Shown here: positions 1 through 8,311 of the stretch, one piece after another
Layout of the letters: each line of letters begins with the position of its first letter
Numbering within the stretch: the first letter of the stretch is position 1
DNA from: JBFWQM01 sp050249455
GTDB taxonomy: Bacteria; Pseudomonadota; Alphaproteobacteria; MPNO01; VGEU01
DNA: 64,000 nucleotides
Direction: 5' to 3'
Assembly: GCA_050249455.1 (NCBI GenBank)
Contig: JBFWQM010000002.1
Location: 19,770-83,769, forward strand
Position numbers and translations under genes: made by a program
Notes under the pieces: model-generated
What the model was told of the DNA's origin: nothing
Database searches by the model: none
The model's input: the letters and a program-made list of their open reading frames with translations, nothing else

Positions 1-362
1 TCGGGGTGAAAGGCGATGGTCTTGGCGCCCTTCTCGCGGCTGTCGTCGAGGAAGCGGTCGCCGCGCGCGACGGCGAGGTCGAGGAACACGGCGGGGCGCG
101 ACATGCCGGGGCGGAAGACGTAGATGCGCCCGCGCATGTCGACCACGAACAGCCGGCCCGAGCCGTCGCCGGCGTGGGTCAGGAAGTCGAGGCGCGCGCG
201 TGGCGGGTCGGGGCTCGACGGCGGGATGCGCACGACGTCGACCAGCTCCGCCGCCCGGCCGCTCGGCGCGATGCGCTGCGGGATCGGATCCGGCGTGACC
301 GGCGCCTGCGCCGCCGCCGCGCCGGCCCACAGCGCGAGCGCGAAGACGGCCGCGCGCCTCAT
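1..362 (-). CDS. PQQ-dependent sugar (sorbosone-type) dehydrogenase-like protein, cut at window edge
   Basis: Only the first 121 residues are present; the gene runs off the left edge. An ATG at 362 opens a Sec-type signal peptide (MRR start, Ala/Leu-rich core, likely cleavage after AAAAQA). After it come the segments LDFLTHAGDGSGRLFVV, GRIYVFRPG and KTIAFHP, which resemble the first blades of the soluble glucose/sorbosone dehydrogenase beta-propeller (YliI-like). Members bind PQQ in the periplasm and oxidise sugars or alcohols, but the calcium and PQQ ligands lie outside the window. The start overlaps the stop of the upstream EamA gene by four bases (ATGA), so the two are probably translationally coupled. 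The family call rests on the N-terminus only. Confidence 0.6.
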   Translation of the reverse strand, partial: MRRAAVFALALWAGAAAAQAPVTPDPIPQRIAPSGRAAELVDVVRIPPSSPDPPRARLDFLTHAGDGSGRLFVVDMRGRIYVFRPGMSRPAVFLDLAVARGDRFLDDSREKGAKTIAFHP

Positions 363-1270
363 GATCCCTTGGCCGGCGGCCGCCCGGCGCGCGATTCGCG
401 CATGGTGTTGTAGTACGTCGCGCCGAAGATGACCGCGCCGCCGACGAACGCCCACTCGTCGGGAATCTCGTCGTAGAGGAAGAAACCGACCATCGCGTTG
501 AACGGCAGCCGCAGGAAGTCGAGAGAGATCACCAGGCTGGCGTCGGCGATGCGCAGGCCGCGCGTGAACAGGTAGGGAGCGATGGTGCCGGCGACGCCGA
601 TGATCAGCAGGCCCTGCAGGCCGCGCCAGTCCGGCGTCTGCCAGTAGTAGACCGTCGGCGCCAGCGTGAGCAGCCCCAGCCACAGATGCTGGTGCAGGAT
701 GACGGCCGCCGGCGAGTCGGTGCGCGTCAGCACCTTGGTCATGATCATCGACGCGGCGTAGAGCGCGGCCGATCCCAGCACGGCGAGCGCCGGCAGCCCA
801 ACCTCCGTCGCCCCGGGACGCAGGATGATCACGACGCCCGCGAAGCCCACGATCGTCGCGACGACGCGGCTCATGGTCAGCCGCTCCTTCAGCAGGAACA
901 CCGCCAGCACGATGGCGAACAGCGGCAGGGTGAAGTGCAGCGCGACGGCCTGGTCGAGCGCGATCTGCGTCATCGCCCAGAACCACATCACCATCCCGGT
1001 GCCCTGCATGAACGAGCGGGTGAGATATTGCCCGGTATGCCGCGTTCCGATGCCGCGGAACCCGGAGACGGCGAAGAACGGCAGCAGGATCAGGCAGGCG
1101 AGGAACCCGCGCAGGCACACGATCTCCACCGTCGGCACCGACTCGGAGGCCATGCGCACGCCGATCGGCACGATCGCGAACACCGCCGTCGACACCACCG
1201 CCCACACGATGGCGCGCACGTTGGCCGGCAGCGCCTCGAACCGGGCGACGGCGGAGCGGATGGCGTTCAT
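359..1270 (-). CDS. EamA/DMT-family permease
   Basis: A 303-residue integral membrane protein with about ten hydrophobic segments in two repeated halves, the usual EamA (drug/metabolite transporter) layout and length. The first half carries FTLPLFAIVLAVFLLKERLT and the second carries DFLRLPFNAMVGFFLYDE; the conserved acidic residue near the end of each half (KERLT, YDEIP) is typical. Substrate cannot be read from sequence; related proteins export amino acids or other metabolites through the inner membrane. Its stop overlaps the start of the PQQ-dehydrogenase-like gene. No strong ribosome-binding site precedes the ATG. Confidence 0.85.
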   Translation of the reverse strand: MNAIRSAVARFEALPANVRAIVWAVVSTAVFAIVPIGVRMASESVPTVEIVCLRGFLACLILLPFFAVSGFRGIGTRHTGQYLTRSFMQGTGMVMWFWAMTQIALDQAVALHFTLPLFAIVLAVFLLKERLTMSRVVATIVGFAGVVIILRPGATEVGLPALAVLGSAALYAASMIMTKVLTRTDSPAAVILHQHLWLGLLTLAPTVYYWQTPDWRGLQGLLIIGVAGTIAPYLFTRGLRIADASLVISLDFLRLPFNAMVGFFLYDEIPDEWAFVGGAVIFGATYYNTMRESRAGRPPAKGS

Positions 1271-1375
1271 GGCTGAAGGTTTAGCAGGTTTCGGCGGCGC
1301 GGGGGGCGCGTTGTCCTTGCTTTACCAAGGAGTCATGCGCGGGCGTGGGCGAGGGGCTCGTTCCGGAATAATAGT

Positions 1376-1471
1376 GGTCATGCGCGGACTTGATCCGCGC
1401 ATCCAGCGCGCACGGTCAGTGCGCAAGAGACTCGTCTGCGCCGCAAGGCCGCGCTGCTGGATACGCGGATC
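1376..1471. repeat. Intergenic inverted-repeat element
   Basis: The 380-base gap between the EamA gene (start 1270) and the molybdenum hydroxylase operon (end 1651) holds no credible gene. It contains a long imperfect inverted repeat: the arm at 1392-1411 (GATCCGCGCATCCAGCGCGC) pairs with 1451-1471 with two differences. The outer part (TCATGCGCGGACTTGATCC) resembles dispersed palindromic elements that I know from many alphaproteobacterial genomes. Function unknown; a transcript could fold here. Confidence 0.6.
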
Positions 1472-1599
1472 GGGGACCGAAGGTCACCGATGCCCGCGTA
1501 CGACTCCATTACTGGGGCAGATGGCGATTCCAATACCGTGTGTCGGCGGCTACCGGTAAGCCGCGGGTCGAGCCCGCATATGACGAGCGGTGAAAAGAA

Positions 1600-1628
1600 G
1601 AAGGGGCGGGTCCGAGACCCGCCCCTTC
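1600..1628 (-). terminator. Rho-independent terminator of the molybdenum hydroxylase operon
   Basis: A perfect 13-bp stem (GAAGGGGCGGGTC / GACCCGCCCCTTC) with a 3-base loop lies 22 bases past the stop codon at 1651. Read on the minus strand it is followed by the pyrimidine tract TTCTTTTC. Stems built on GGGCGGGT/ACCCGCCC recur at 17286-17354, 29198-29220 and, slightly changed, 47347-47369. Confidence 0.75.
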
Positions 1629-1650
1629 GACCCGCCGATGTTTAGTCGGC

Positions 1651-3924
1651 CTAGGCTTTCCCCGCCTCCTCGATCAGCTCGAGAATCTTCGGCGGCGACA
1701 TGGGCAGCGAGCGCGGGCGGACGCCGATGGCGTTGCCGATCGCGTTGCCGATGGCGGCCATGGTCGGCACCACCGGCACTTCGCCGACGCCGCGCAGGCC
1801 GTAGGGGTGGCGCGGGTTCGGCACCTCGACGATCACGGTGTCGACCATCGGCACGTCGGAGGCGACCGGCATGCGGTAGTCGAGGAAGGTCGGGTTCTGC
1901 AGCCGCCCGTCGGGGCCGTAGACGTACTCCTCGTTCAGCGCCCAGCCGATGCCCTGCACCGCGCCGCCCTGGTACTGGCCTTCCACCTGCAGCGGGTGGA
2001 TCGCCTTGCCGGCGTCCTCCACCACGGTGTAGCGCTTGATGTCGACCCTGCCGGTCTCCTTGTCGACCTCGACGTCCACGATGTGCAGGCCGAAGCCCGG
2101 GCCCTCACCGGTGACGTTCATCTCCGAGTGGCCGGCGATGGCGCCGTGGCTGGCGCTGGTCTTGGCCGCGATCTCGGCGATCGACAGCGGCGGGAACTCG
2201 CCGACGTTGGAGCTCGCCGGGCGGCAGAAGCCGTCCTCGAACACGACGCCTTCCTCCGGCACCTTCCACAGGATGGCGGCGCGCCGGCACAGTTCCTTGA
2301 TCACCTTGCGCGCGCTGTCGACGATCACCATGCCCGACGAGAACGTGGTGCGGCTGCCGGCGGTGACCCGGTTGTTGCCGATCGACGAGGTGTCGGCCAG
2401 GATCGCGCGCACCTTCTCCAGCGGCACGCCGAGCTCCTCCGCAGCCATCATGCTGATCGACAGCCGCGAGCCCGCGACGTCGGAGGTGCCGAGCATGATC
2501 GTCACCGACCCGTCGGGCGTGACGGTCAGCGAGCCGGTGGTGTCGCCGCCGCGGTTGAACCAGAAGCCGGCCGCGACGCCGCGGCCCTGTCCCTTCGGCA
2601 CCGGCGAGCGGTAGTGGTCGCAGTTCTTCGCCGCCTCCAGGGTCTCGACGAAGCCGATCACCTCGAAGGTCTGGCCGTAGATGGTGGTGTCGCCTTCCTT
2701 CATCGCGTTCTTGAGCCGGAAGTCGATCGGGTCCATGCCGACCTTCTTCGCCATCTCGTCGATGACGTGCTCGACGCCGAACACGATCTGCGGCACGCAG
2801 GGCGCGCGGAAGGAATTTACCTTGGGCCGGTTCGACACCACCTCGTAGGACACCGTGCGGATGTTCTTCAGCGCATAGCGTGTGAACATCGCGTGCGGCG
2901 CGTTGAAGAACATCGAGCCGGTGAAGGCGCCGGTCTGGAAGATGAGCTCCGCCTCGGCGGCGGTGATGCGCCCGTCCTTGGTGCAGCCCATCTTGATCTT
3001 CGACCGGGTGCCCGACACCGGGCCGGTGCCGCGGAAAACCTCGTTGCGGGTCAGCACGATCTTGACCGGCCGGCGCGCCTTCTTCGACAGCACGACGGCC
3101 AGCGGCTCGCCGTAGAAGCCCGTCTTGCCGCCGAAGCCGCCGCCCATCTCCGACTGCGTGACGCGGATCTTCGCCGACGGGATCTTCAGGATCTCGGCCA
3201 GGCGGTCGCGGAACACGTGGGTGCCCTGGGTGCAGCACCACAGCTCGATCTCGCCGTCGTCGCCGTAGTTGGCGACGCAGCCCTGCGGCTCGATGTAGCC
3301 CTGGTGCATCGGCTGGCTGTCGTAGTCGTACTCGACGATGACGTCGGCCTCGGCGAAGCCCTTGTCGGCGTCGCCGATGGCGAGCGCGAGACGCTCGACC
3401 ACGTTGGTCTGCTTGTCGGCCGCGCCCTCGACGCCCTTGGTGCGGATGTGCGGGTGCAGGATCGGCGCGCCGGCCTGCATCGCCTCGACCGGGTCGATGA
3501 CGTGCGGCAGCACCTCGTAGTCGACCTTGATCAGCTTGAGCGCGCGCTTGGCAATGGCCTCGCTGGTGGCGGCGACCGCGGCGACCGGATGGCCGTCATA
3601 GAGCGCCTTCTCGCGTGCCAGCGCGTTGCGCGTCATGTCGCCGCCATTGGTCCCGGCGGGGAGGTCGGGGAAGTCGTCGCGCGTCACCACCGCGCGCACG
3701 CCGGGCAGCGCCTCGGCGGCCGAGGTGTCGATCGACCGAATGATCGCGTGCGGGTGCGGGCTGCGCAGCACCTTGCCGAACAGCATGCCCGGCAGCATCA
3801 GGTCGGCGCCGAACTTCGCCCGGCCGGTGACCTTGTCGGGGCCGTCCTGCTTGACCGGGTTGCTGCCGACGATCTTCAGCTTGCGGTCGGGATTGAAATC
3901 GGGCTTCTCCAGGATCGTCGCCAT
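1651..3924 (-). CDS. Molybdenum hydroxylase large (Mo-cofactor) subunit, xanthine dehydrogenase/CoxL family
   Basis: 757 residues. It is the catalytic subunit of a three-part molybdenum hydroxylase, which inserts water-derived oxygen into a substrate C-H bond at a Mo-pterin cytosine dinucleotide site. The hammerhead domain spans about residues 15-130. The cofactor-binding GGGFGGK is at 261-267, and a GVGE near the C-terminus should supply the active-site glutamate. The region where CO dehydrogenases carry AYXCSFR reads NSFRAPCVPQ, so true CO oxidation is unlikely and the substrate is unknown. The start was set at MATILEK because GAGGAGGG lies just upstream. It follows the 2Fe-2S gene with a 2-base gap, and a terminator hairpin lies downstream. 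Confidence 0.88.
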   Translation of the reverse strand: MATILEKPDFNPDRKLKIVGSNPVKQDGPDKVTGRAKFGADLMLPGMLFGKVLRSPHPHAIIRSIDTSAAEALPGVRAVVTRDDFPDLPAGTNGGDMTRNALAREKALYDGHPVAAVAATSEAIAKRALKLIKVDYEVLPHVIDPVEAMQAGAPILHPHIRTKGVEGAADKQTNVVERLALAIGDADKGFAEADVIVEYDYDSQPMHQGYIEPQGCVANYGDDGEIELWCCTQGTHVFRDRLAEILKIPSAKIRVTQSEMGGGFGGKTGFYGEPLAVVLSKKARRPVKIVLTRNEVFRGTGPVSGTRSKIKMGCTKDGRITAAEAELIFQTGAFTGSMFFNAPHAMFTRYALKNIRTVSYEVVSNRPKVNSFRAPCVPQIVFGVEHVIDEMAKKVGMDPIDFRLKNAMKEGDTTIYGQTFEVIGFVETLEAAKNCDHYRSPVPKGQGRGVAAGFWFNRGGDTTGSLTVTPDGSVTIMLGTSDVAGSRLSISMMAAEELGVPLEKVRAILADTSSIGNNRVTAGSRTTFSSGMVIVDSARKVIKELCRRAAILWKVPEEGVVFEDGFCRPASSNVGEFPPLSIAEIAAKTSASHGAIAGHSEMNVTGEGPGFGLHIVDVEVDKETGRVDIKRYTVVEDAGKAIHPLQVEGQYQGGAVQGIGWALNEEYVYGPDGRLQNPTFLDYRMPVASDVPMVDTVIVEVPNPRHPYGLRGVGEVPVVPTMAAIGNAIGNAIGVRPRSLPMSPPKILELIEEAGKA

Positions 3925-3926
3925 CG

Positions 3927-4406
3927 TCAGGCCCTCCTCATCTCTTCGGCGGCCGCCAGGACCGACCGGATGATCTTGTCGTAGCCGGTGCACCGGCACA
4001 GGTTACCCGCCAGCCAGAAGCGGACTTCCGTTTCCGTCGGATTCGGGTTGCGCCCCAGGAGCGCGCGCGCCGCCATCAGGATCCCGGGGGTGCAGATGCC
4101 GCATTGCAGCCCGTTCATCTCCAGGAACGTGCGCTGCAGCGGGTGCAGCGTCTCGCCGTCGGCCATGCCCTCGATGGTGTCGACCGACTTGCCGTCGGCC
4201 TCCACCGCCAGCACCAGGCACGAGCAGACCAGCGCGCCGTCGACCAGGACGGTGCAGGCGCCGCAGTCGCCGGTGGAGCAGCCTTCCTTCGTCCCCGTGA
4301 GCTCGAGCTCGTTGCGCAGCACGTCGACCAGCGTCTGGCCGGGTTCGCACAACACCTCGTACTCGTCACCGTTCACGGTGATCGTGACGTGAGCCTTCTT
4401 GGCCAT
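3927..4406 (-). CDS. Molybdenum hydroxylase 2Fe-2S subunit (CoxS-like)
   Basis: 159 residues, the usual size of the small iron-sulfur subunit. The N-terminal plant-ferredoxin domain has CSTGDCGAC plus a downstream Cys. The C-terminal four-helix domain has CGICTPG and CRCTGY. Together they bind two [2Fe-2S] clusters that pass electrons from the Mo site to the FAD subunit. The start at 4406 gives the canonical N-terminus MAKKAHVTITVNG; translation of the region further upstream is low-complexity and not family-like. It sits between the FAD gene (14-base gap) and the Mo gene (2-base gap), so the three are one operon transcribed right to left. Confidence 0.92.
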   Translation of the reverse strand: MAKKAHVTITVNGDEYEVLCEPGQTLVDVLRNELELTGTKEGCSTGDCGACTVLVDGALVCSCLVLAVEADGKSVDTIEGMADGETLHPLQRTFLEMNGLQCGICTPGILMAARALLGRNPNPTETEVRFWLAGNLCRCTGYDKIIRSVLAAAEEMRRA

Positions 4407-4420
4407 CCGTTCGGTCCTCC

Positions 4421-5290
4421 TCAGTTGGCGCGGGCGCGTTCGAGCGCCTTCTCGGCCGCGCGCCGCGCCATGACCGCGGCAGTCTTGATGCGGTACTCCT
4501 TGGTGCCGCGCTTGTCGCTGATCGGGTTGCACGCCGCGCTCGCCGCCGCGCCCAGCTTCGCCAGCGCCGCGGCGTCCACCTTGGTCCCGACGATCGCGTC
4601 CGCCGCCGGCTTCACCAGGAGCGGGGTCGGCGCCACCGCGCCGAGCGACACGCGCGCCGCGGTGCAGGTGCCGGAGCCGTCGAGGGTCAGGCTGACGCCG
4701 GCGCCGACCACGGCGATGTCCATCTCGGTGCGCGGGGTCAGGCGCAGGTAGCAGTCGCCCGAATGCGGCGGGCGCTTCGGGAAGAAGAACGACGTGATGA
4801 TCTCGCCCGGCGCCAGCGAGGTCTTGCCCGGCCCGGTGACGATGCTTTCCACCGGCGCCTCGCGCCGGCCGTTCGGCCCGACAATGGTGGCGACCGTGCC
4901 GGCGGCGATGATCGCCGGCACGCTGTCGGCGGCCGGCGATGCGTTGCACAGGTTACCGGCGATGGTGGCGCGGCCCTTGACCTGGATCGAGCCGATCAGC
5001 GCCACTCCCTCCACCACGCCCGGCCACGCGGCGCGGAAGGCCGCGTGGTCGAGGATCGCCATGCCCGGCACGGCGGCGCCGATGCGGAAGCCGCCGTTCT
5101 CGGCGGCGATGGCGCGCAGCTCCGGGATGTTCTTGATGTCGACGATGAGCTCGGGCTCGATCAGGTCGGCGTGCAGCTGGACCAGGACGTCGGTCCCGCC
5201 GGCCAGCACCTTGGCCTTGCCCCCGCCGCGCGCCAGCAGTGCGACCGCCGCGTCCAGTGTGTCCGGCGCCTTGTACGCCAGTTCCGCCAT
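4421..5290 (-). CDS. Molybdenum hydroxylase FAD-binding subunit (CoxM-like)
   Basis: 289 residues and first gene of the operon. FAD-binding signatures are AGGTDVLVQLHAD near residue 35 and TIAGNLCNASPAADS near 110; the C-terminal CO-dehydrogenase flavoprotein domain follows. It lacks the insertion that carries a 4Fe-4S cluster in 4-hydroxybenzoyl-CoA reductase HcrB, so that enzyme is unlikely. The start at 5290 (MAELAYKAP) was preferred over an ATG five codons upstream because GGGGAGG sits 7 bases before it. The complete enzyme probably feeds electrons to a quinone or other acceptor; which one is not shown. Confidence 0.88.
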   Translation of the reverse strand: MAELAYKAPDTLDAAVALLARGGGKAKVLAGGTDVLVQLHADLIEPELIVDIKNIPELRAIAAENGGFRIGAAVPGMAILDHAAFRAAWPGVVEGVALIGSIQVKGRATIAGNLCNASPAADSVPAIIAAGTVATIVGPNGRREAPVESIVTGPGKTSLAPGEIITSFFFPKRPPHSGDCYLRLTPRTEMDIAVVGAGVSLTLDGSGTCTAARVSLGAVAPTPLLVKPAADAIVGTKVDAAALAKLGAAASAACNPISDKRGTKEYRIKTAAVMARRAAEKALERARAN

Positions 5291-5439
5291 GTCGTGCCTC
5301 CCCATCGGTAGCGTTCGTTGCCGCGATGATGGCCAAACCGGCGGGCAAAATCGAGTCCGGCCTGAGGCCGCACGCGAATTAGCGCGGCTGCCGCCCTTTC
5401 GCGGGTGCAGCAGCCGTTAGAGGGTGAAGGGTCGCGGAT

Positions 5440-6462
5440 TCAGCGGGCGGCGCGGCGCAGGGTGAACAGGGTCGCCTCGCCGCGCGAGTTGAAGCGCACC
5501 GGCAGGCACGACACCCCCGCGCCGGCGCTGGTGTAGCCGACCATCGGGCCGCACTGCCACAGACCGGCGCAGAATTCCTTGTGCGCGGTCAGGTTCCGGA
5601 TGATCGGCCGGCCGCCGGGAAGGCAGACCTGGCCGCCGTGGGTGTGGCCGGTCAGGTAGAGCGCGATGCCGGCGTCGGCCGCCGCCTGCGCCAGCTCCGG
5701 GGAATGGACGAGGCCGATGCGGAAGCCGTCGGGCATCGCGCCGAGCGCATGGTGCGCCTCGTCGGAATAGTAGTTGTGCACGTCATCGACGCCGGTAAGG
5801 TGGATGGCGGCGTTGCCGCGCGCAACCGATGCCGTCTCGTTGACCAGCACGCGCACGCCGATCGACTCCAGCGGCTCGACCATTTCCACCGAATCGTGGT
5901 TGCCGAGCGTCGCCAGCACGCCGTCGGCGGTGGCGATCCCGTCGAGCAAGTGCGCGAGGTTGTCGATGACGCCCTGGTAGGGACCGCGCTTGCGGAAGCG
6001 GTAGTCGCCGGTCATGACGCACAGGTCCACCGCGACGCCGTCGAACAGGGCGCGCAGCCGTTCGGCGAGGCCGGGCAGGCCGTCGATGTGGAGATCGGTC
6101 AGGTGCAGGACGGTGTAGCCGTCGAACGCGGCGGGCAGGTGGGGAAAGCCGAGCTCGATCCGGTTGACCCTGATGTCGAGCGCATTGCGGACGCCGCGCT
6201 CGTAGAGCCCCAGGCACCACAGGCCGACCCCGGCCTTGTGGACGGCGCGGTCGAACAGCTCCCACGGCCGCAGGCTGCGGCGGCCGTCCGGCGTGCGCCG
6301 CTCCAGCCGCGCCTCCATGCGCGCGCGCGCGATCGCCCATCGGGTGAACGCGGTCGGCTGACGCAACGAAGGTGCCGCGCCGGCCGGGACCGCCCCGACA
6401 TGCGGGTTGGAAAGCGTCGCCGCTTCCTCGATGTCCCAGACCTTGACCTGCCGGCCTGACAT
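5440..6462 (-). CDS. Calcineurin-like metallophosphoesterase (YaeI-type)
   Basis: 340 residues. The dinuclear-metal phosphoesterase motifs occur in order: LHLTDLHIDG (D-x-H), GDYRFRK, LGNHDS, LVHSPE and TGHTHGGQ. The spacing matches the YaeI/LpxH-like group that cleaves phosphodiesters or pyrophosphates near the inner membrane. A roughly 110-residue N-terminal region is rich in Arg and has no clear signal peptide or transmembrane anchor, which is unusual for YaeI. The start was set at MSGRQVKV (6462); a longer frame begins at 6546 but its extra residues do not look coding. Single gene with no evident operon partner. Confidence 0.85.
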   Translation of the reverse strand: MSGRQVKVWDIEEAATLSNPHVGAVPAGAAPSLRQPTAFTRWAIARARMEARLERRTPDGRRSLRPWELFDRAVHKAGVGLWCLGLYERGVRNALDIRVNRIELGFPHLPAAFDGYTVLHLTDLHIDGLPGLAERLRALFDGVAVDLCVMTGDYRFRKRGPYQGVIDNLAHLLDGIATADGVLATLGNHDSVEMVEPLESIGVRVLVNETASVARGNAAIHLTGVDDVHNYYSDEAHHALGAMPDGFRIGLVHSPELAQAAADAGIALYLTGHTHGGQVCLPGGRPIIRNLTAHKEFCAGLWQCGPMVGYTSAGAGVSCLPVRFNSRGEATLFTLRRAAR

Positions 6463-6616
6463 GCGACTACCCCGCTCTACCCGCGCTACGACGCTACGCA
6501 ATTCGACTGCCCTGACCCTCGGGCCCCCGCCGGAGGTATAGCGCAAACCCTATTCACATGGGGTGAAACGAACGTGAATCAAAGATCGGGCCCCGTCCCG
6601 GCGGTCCGACGACGCC

Positions 6617-8101
6617 TTATTGGGTCATCGAGAGGACGAGGCAGCCTTGTTTCGAGTCACGCGACTGGATGTTAGCACAGATCGTCCTGGCCTGGTCGCG
6701 CTGTTCGAACGGACCCAGGTAGACGCGGGTGAACGTGCCGCGGCCGCTCAGCTCCACCGTCTTGTAGACGGGCGTCTGGCCGGCCAGGGCGTCGGGAAAC
6801 GCCCGGCTGACCGTGGTCCAGGTCTCGCGCGCCAGAGCCTCGGACGGTTGCGAGCCGAGCTGGACCATGAAGACGCGGCTGCCTGCGCGGGGGGCCGGCG
6901 TGGCGCTGGCGACCGCGACCGGCGCCGGGTCGGCAGGTTTCGCTGCGGCCTCGGCCGGGCGCGGCGTCGGGATCTTGACGCTGGGGGTGGCCTCGGACGC
7001 GGCGACTGCCGCAGGGGTCGGCGACGGTTCGGCGGGCCTGGCGGGCGCCGGCTCGGCGGCCTTGACGGGGGCCAGCGGCGGCGCGGCCGGCTTTACGGCG
7101 GGCGGCGGCGCGGCCGGCTTTACGGCGGGCGGCGGCTCGGCCGGCTTTGCGGCGGTCTGCGTCGCGGCAGGCTTGGCCGGCTGGGGCTCGGCGGGCCGGG
7201 CGGCGGGCCGAGACGGCTCCGGCTTGACCACCGAGGCCGTTTGCGACGCCGGCGCCGGCCGGCCGGGGATGGCGTCGGTCATCGTGACGGCCGGCTTGTC
7301 CGCACGCGGCACGGCGGCGTGGCCGGTCTCCTTCGCCGTGCGGATGAAGGTCGGGATGCCGCCCAGCGCATCATTGCGCCGCGCATCCTCGCGGCTCGCC
7401 GCTCGCATCGGCGGCAGGTCTTCCAGGTTCGCCAGGCCGGTGCGCGCGATGATCGACTTGACCCGCTCGCGGGCGCGCGGGTGGCCGCCCGCCGCGGCGC
7501 GCTGGTACCAGTTCAGCGCCCGCGCCGGGTCCGCCACGACGCCGACGCCGTTCTCGTAGATCACGCCGAGCTGGTAGGCCGCCGGCATGAATCCCTGGTC
7601 GGCCGACTTCTGGATCCAGCCCAGCATCTCGCCGACATCGCGCTGCACGCCTTCGCCGCGATAATAGAGGACGCCGAGGTTGAACTGCGCGTTGGGCACG
7701 CCCTGCTCGGCCGCCTTGGCGAACCAGCGCGCGGCCTCGGCGTAGTCGCGGGCGACGCCGGCGCCGCGGTAGTAGAGGACCGCCAGGCCGTGCTGGGCCA
7801 GCGGCACGCCCTGCTCGGCGGCCTTGCGGAACCAGAAGGCCGCCTCGCGCATGTTGCGCTCGACGCCGCGGCCTTCGAAAAACATGCCCCCGACATTGAA
7901 TTGCGACACCGCGTCGCCGGTCTCGGCAGCGCGCTGGAAATCGCGATAGGCCGCGTCGAACTCGCCACGCTCATAGGCGGCGATCCCGGGACCCTCGTCG
8001 GCGGCGCCCGCCAGGCCAGGCGACAGCGCCAGCAGCGCCGCGACCGAGACGGCGGATAGGATGCGCCGCAGCGACGCCGGACGGGACGGATATCGGTTCA
8101 T
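6617..8101 (-). CDS. Secreted Sel1-repeat protein with C-terminal SPOR domain
   Basis: 494 residues. The signal peptide ends at SPGLAGA. Four Sel1-like (TPR-type) repeats run from about residue 55 to 205, with motifs such as AAEQGVPLAQHGLAVLYYRG. Residues about 285-410 are a Pro/Ala/Lys linker. The last 80 residues (RVFMVQLGSQPS onward, ending VLSMTQ) form a SPOR domain, which binds denuded septal peptidoglycan. A periplasmic role in cell division or wall remodelling fits. GGAAGG about 9 bases upstream favours the ATG at 8101 over the one at 8119. Confidence 0.85.
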   Translation of the reverse strand: MNRYPSRPASLRRILSAVSVAALLALSPGLAGAADEGPGIAAYERGEFDAAYRDFQRAAETGDAVSQFNVGGMFFEGRGVERNMREAAFWFRKAAEQGVPLAQHGLAVLYYRGAGVARDYAEAARWFAKAAEQGVPNAQFNLGVLYYRGEGVQRDVGEMLGWIQKSADQGFMPAAYQLGVIYENGVGVVADPARALNWYQRAAAGGHPRARERVKSIIARTGLANLEDLPPMRAASREDARRNDALGGIPTFIRTAKETGHAAVPRADKPAVTMTDAIPGRPAPASQTASVVKPEPSRPAARPAEPQPAKPAATQTAAKPAEPPPAVKPAAPPPAVKPAAPPLAPVKAAEPAPARPAEPSPTPAAVAASEATPSVKIPTPRPAEAAAKPADPAPVAVASATPAPRAGSRVFMVQLGSQPSEALARETWTTVSRAFPDALAGQTPVYKTVELSGRGTFTRVYLGPFEQRDQARTICANIQSRDSKQGCLVLSMTQ

Positions 8102-8258
8102 GATGCGGTTGCCTTCCATGCCTGCGGCACGGAGAGTGCATTATGGTTATTTCCGGTTGGTTTCGAAACCGTCGATTCTGCGCCCCGGCCCGATCCGGAT
8201 GAGCGCGTAGGGCGTCGCCTCCCTATCTTCCGTTCTTACACGTATAAGTAGTATTCAT

Positions 8259-8284
8259 AAAAAGCCTGCGTCTGCAGGTTTTTT
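8259..8284 (+). promoter_or_regulatory. Terminator-like hairpin in the leader of the RTX gene
   Basis: An 11-bp stem (AAAAAGCCTGC with GCAGGTTTTTT, one G-T pair) and a GTCT loop end in a run of six T. No plus-strand gene precedes it, and the RTX start codon is only 28 bases further on, so as a plus-strand terminator it would act inside that gene's own leader. It is bidirectional in sequence and could instead end a minus-strand transcript. The surrounding 80 bases are strikingly AT-rich for this genome. Confidence 0.5.
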
Positions 8285-8311
8285 AGATATTTAATCAATT
8301 GGGAGGCTTCG

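Noticed and set aside
1807..3984. A 725-codon open frame on the plus strand opposite the molybdenum hydroxylase genes
   Set aside because: Its translation is a His/Asp/Arg/Val-rich antisense shadow typical of high-GC DNA, while the minus strand encodes clear cofactor motifs.
1651..5290. Aerobic CO dehydrogenase (coxMSL)
   Set aside because: The large subunit lacks the AYXCSFR active-site loop of true CO dehydrogenases, so only the broader family is called.
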